This document shows positions 8,728 through 10,461 of a DNA stretch of 10,461 bases, piece after piece. The notes beneath the pieces were generated by a model. That model ran no database searches. It was given only the letters and a program-made list of their open reading frames with translations, and had not been told where the DNA came from. Each line of letters opens with the position of its first letter. Positions within the stretch are counted from its first letter, which is position 1. The translations under genes and the position numbers were made by a program. Source of the DNA: Gammaproteobacteria bacterium (GTDB taxonomy: Bacteria; Pseudomonadota; Gammaproteobacteria; Steroidobacterales; SZUA-146); assembly GCA_003228965.1 (NCBI GenBank), contig QIGP01000025.1, positions 1 to 10,461 on the forward strand, given 5' to 3'.

Positions 8728-9660
8728 GTGTCAAGTAGCGCAAGCTTAAACATCAAACCTTATCGAGGGCGATTTGCGCCTTCTCCCACGGGTCCGCTCC
8801 ATATGGGCTCGCTTGTGGCTGCGGCCGCAAGCTTCCTGCGCGCCCGGCAGGCCTCTGGCGAATGGGTTCTTCGCGTCGAGGACATCGATCCGCCACGCGA
8901 AGTAAAAGGAGCGTCAGCTTCTTTTCTTACTACCCTTGAAACCTTTGGGTTTGAATGGGACGGACCGGTCATCTATCAAAGTGACCGCTTTGACCTTTAC
9001 CGCAAAGAACTCATCAGGTTGGTCGACGCCAAACAGGCGTTTCGTTGCACGTGCAGCCGTCGCACCATCAACGCAACAATCACGGCGCAGAATGGGCCGG
9101 CCGGTGTTTATCCAGGAACTTGCCGCGGCAACCAGTGCGAATCTGCAGCACCGACAAATTGGCGATTGTTCACCCGCGACCAAGAGGTTCACTTCACCGA
9201 TTTGTTACAAGGCGAGCAGAGAGTTCGTTACGGGCACGACCTGGGAGATTTTGTTGTATGGCGTAAAAATGATTTACCAAGCTACCAGCTAGCCGTCACC
9301 GTCGACGACCTGAACATGGGTATTACCGAAGTCGTTCGCGGCATCGATTTGCTGAACGAGACAGCCGGTCAAATACTGCTCCGCCAGGCTCTGGCTGAAC
9401 CTGCGCTGCCTCCCCAGCCAACGTGGTTACACATCCCTATGGTAGTAAACACACAAGGGTATAAACTATCTAAACAAACCGCAGCGCCACCGCTTGATTG
9501 TGCAAATGTGACACAACAATTGTGCCTCGCGCTGAAGGCTATCGGGCTTCCCGTTGAGGACGCGCTCAGGCGCGCTGCAGTGCGTGACATTTGGCAGTAC
9601 GCAATTGAACACTGGCAGCCTAAAGCCCTGTTAAATAAGCAAATCACCACATTAGACTGA
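8728..9660 (+). CDS. gluQRS: Glutamyl-Q tRNA(Asp) synthetase
   Basis: A glutamyl-tRNA synthetase paralogue lacking the anticodon-binding domain. It activates glutamate and attaches it to the cyclopentene ring of queuosine in tRNA(Asp), giving glutamyl-queuosine. The product is 310 aa, typical for the family. The class I synthetase signatures are present: RFAPSPTGPLHMGSL with HMGS at 25-28, and KLSKQ (246-250) as the KMSKS equivalent. The zinc site of E. coli YadB (Cys, Cys, Tyr, Cys) corresponds to C107, C109, Y128 and C132, with a few extra residues in the middle loop. The start is taken as GTG at 8728 since no ATG precedes the conserved core; the Shine-Dalgarno is poor, so translation may be coupled to dksA, whose stop is 35 bp upstream. 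dksA-gluQRS linkage is common in gammaproteobacteria. It shares the queuosine pathway with queF, two genes upstream. Confidence 0.95.
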   Translation: MSSSASLNIKPYRGRFAPSPTGPLHMGSLVAAAASFLRARQASGEWVLRVEDIDPPREVKGASASFLTTLETFGFEWDGPVIYQSDRFDLYRKELIRLVDAKQAFRCTCSRRTINATITAQNGPAGVYPGTCRGNQCESAAPTNWRLFTRDQEVHFTDLLQGEQRVRYGHDLGDFVVWRKNDLPSYQLAVTVDDLNMGITEVVRGIDLLNETAGQILLRQALAEPALPPQPTWLHIPMVVNTQGYKLSKQTAAPPLDCANVTQQLCLALKAIGLPVEDALRRAAVRDIWQYAIEHWQPKALLNKQITTLD

Positions 9661-9720
9661 GTTCATATCGCAACAAATTGCAAAGCAGCATCGCGGGAAG
9701 TTACACTGGCAACACCTTAA

Positions 9721-9738
9721 AAATGCCGCAGTGCATTT
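9721..9738. promoter_or_regulatory. TGC-containing dyad upstream of phaR (candidate PhaR operator 1)
   Basis: AAATGC and GCATTT form a perfect 6-bp inverted repeat around CGCAGT. The site lies 60-77 bp before the phaR ATG. PhaR regulators are reported to bind TGC-rich dyads and to repress their own genes, so this is a plausible autoregulatory site. Further TGC/GCA words lie upstream at about 9677-9690. Confidence 0.4.
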
Positions 9739-9747
9739 AGAGCGATC

Positions 9748-9760
9748 CTGCATTTTGCAG
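9748..9760. promoter_or_regulatory. CTGCA-TTT-TGCAG dyad upstream of phaR (candidate PhaR operator 2)
   Basis: A perfect 5-bp inverted repeat with a 3-bp centre, 37 bp before the phaR ATG. It has the CTGC...GCAG form described for PhaR sites in alphaproteobacteria (from memory). Its centre is about 24-25 bp from that of the first dyad, somewhat over two helical turns. Confidence 0.5.
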
Positions 9761-9797
9761 CATTCCCTCCCCCTTCAACAAACAGGGTTCAGAGTTT

Positions 9798-10283
9798 ATG
9801 AGCGAATCACGCATAATTAAAAAATACCCCAATCGACGCTTGTACGACACGGAAGAGAGCCGTTACATCACGCTCGCCGACATTCGTAACCTGGTTCTCG
9901 AGAAAGTCGATTTTGTGGTCATTGACAAGAAGTCTCAGGCCGACATCACCCACAGCATTTTGCTGCAGGTCATCAGCGAGCAAGAAGCCAGCGGCGAACC
10001 TATTTTCAGCCGCGATTTCTTATCCCAAATTATTCGCTCGTACGGCGGCAACATGCAGGGCATGGTTAGCAGCTACATGGAGCAAAGCCTCAAACTGTTC
10101 ATGGGCCAACAGCAGCAAATTCGCTCACGTTTGAAAAGCGTTGTCGGCGTTGACCCGGTCAGCGTGGTTACCGATATTGCCAAGAAGAACCTGTCGTTTT
10201 GGAAGTCCGCTCAGGAAGAGCTTTTGAAAACCTTTACAGGTGCGCAGAATAACGACGAACGCAAACGGGACGATCACGACTAG
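9798..10283 (+). CDS. phaR: Polyhydroxyalkanoate synthesis regulator PhaR
   Basis: A repressor that senses PHA granules: it binds DNA upstream of phasin genes and its own gene and lets go when it binds nascent polyester. The product is 161 aa. Residues 4-62 are the PHB_acc_N DNA-binding domain, with the hallmark RIIKKYPNRRLYDTEESRYI and the ADIRNLV segment. Residues about 66-106 are the PHB accumulation regulatory domain (IFSRDFLSQIIRSYGG, then MEQSLKLFMGQQQQ). The C-terminal tail after about 110 is variable and ends in a charged stretch. The ATG is preceded by AGGG at 10 bases, and the conserved core begins a few residues in, so the start is secure. It stands alone between gluQRS (137 bp upstream) and a strong terminator; no phaC, phaP or other PHA gene is in the window. 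Two TGC-rich dyads upstream suggest autoregulation. Confidence 0.95.
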   Translation: MSESRIIKKYPNRRLYDTEESRYITLADIRNLVLEKVDFVVIDKKSQADITHSILLQVISEQEASGEPIFSRDFLSQIIRSYGGNMQGMVSSYMEQSLKLFMGQQQQIRSRLKSVVGVDPVSVVTDIAKKNLSFWKSAQEELLKTFTGAQNNDERKRDDHD

Positions 10284-10318
10284 GCTTCGACTCAACACCA
10301 AACTGTCAAATTTTAAGT

Positions 10319-10348
10319 AAAAAAAACCGGGCAATGCCCGGGTTTTTT
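10319..10348 (+). terminator. Strong intrinsic terminator after phaR
   Basis: CCGGGC-AAT-GCCCGG makes a 6-bp all-GC stem followed by G and six Ts, 36 bases after the phaR stop. An eight-A run precedes it, so it could also stop transcription arriving from the right on the minus strand. Confidence 0.9.
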
Positions 10349-10370
10349 GTGCGCGTAATACCTCTACACA

Positions 10371-10461
10371 CTAGGAGCCTGTCGGACTTAGGTGATCGTC
10401 GCGAGGGAAAGTCATTTTGAGTCAGGTTTTTCGATTAAATGAGGCGAATATTGGACATATT
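10371..10461. mobile_element. Possible insertion sequence end, truncated by the window
   Basis: Beyond the terminator, the stretch beginning CTAG-GAGCCTGTCGGACTT has no gene and resembles, from memory, the outer end and leader of insertion sequences, possibly IS1182-like, inserted at a CTAG target. An ATG at 10439 opens a frame (MRRILDI...) that runs off the edge, but it is too short to identify. No transposase domain or second inverted repeat is visible, so the call is tentative. Confidence 0.3.

Noticed and set aside
8276..8743. Minus-strand frame of 155 codons opposite dksA
   Set aside because: Shadow of the strongly conserved DksA core; codon pattern and motifs favour the plus strand.

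Overview
The window looks like core chromosome of a gammaproteobacterium. ZipA is essentially confined to Gammaproteobacteria, and the minus-strand order smc-zipA-ligA is the one seen in Pseudomonas and relatives. dksA followed by gluQRS is also a typical gammaproteobacterial pair, and a PhaR-type regulator suggests polyhydroxyalkanoate (PHA) metabolism. Base composition is near 50% GC by eye. A Pseudomonadales or Cellvibrionales-like organism fits, but genus cannot be settled from this sequence.

Minus strand, read from 7351 down to 1: smc (chromosome condensation ATPase), then a 136-bp gap holding a perfect 7-bp inverted repeat, zipA (membrane anchor of the FtsZ ring), 46 bp, and ligA (NAD-dependent DNA ligase). 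After 72 bp comes a DUF6502-type gene that runs off the left edge. The first three genes are housekeeping genes for chromosome segregation, division and DNA joining. The fourth is of unknown function and appears more AT-rich.

Plus strand, from 7464: queF (last step of preQ1 synthesis) is divergent from smc and shares a 112-bp intergenic region with it. That region has a 13-bp dyad overlapping a candidate smc promoter. Next is dksA, with its own promoter and a striking histone H1-like lysine-rich N-terminal extension encoded partly by 12-bp tandem repeats. gluQRS follows 35 bp later, probably in the same transcript. DksA and GluQRS act on transcription and tRNA modification respectively; queF and gluQRS both belong to queuosine-related tRNA biology. 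phaR comes next, preceded by two TGC-rich dyads that look like autoregulatory operators and followed by a strong terminator.

The last ~90 bp (from about 10371) resemble the end of an insertion sequence, but no transposase is visible before the window stops. The most interesting feature is the DksA with the H1-like tail. The rest is a well-ordered housekeeping region.
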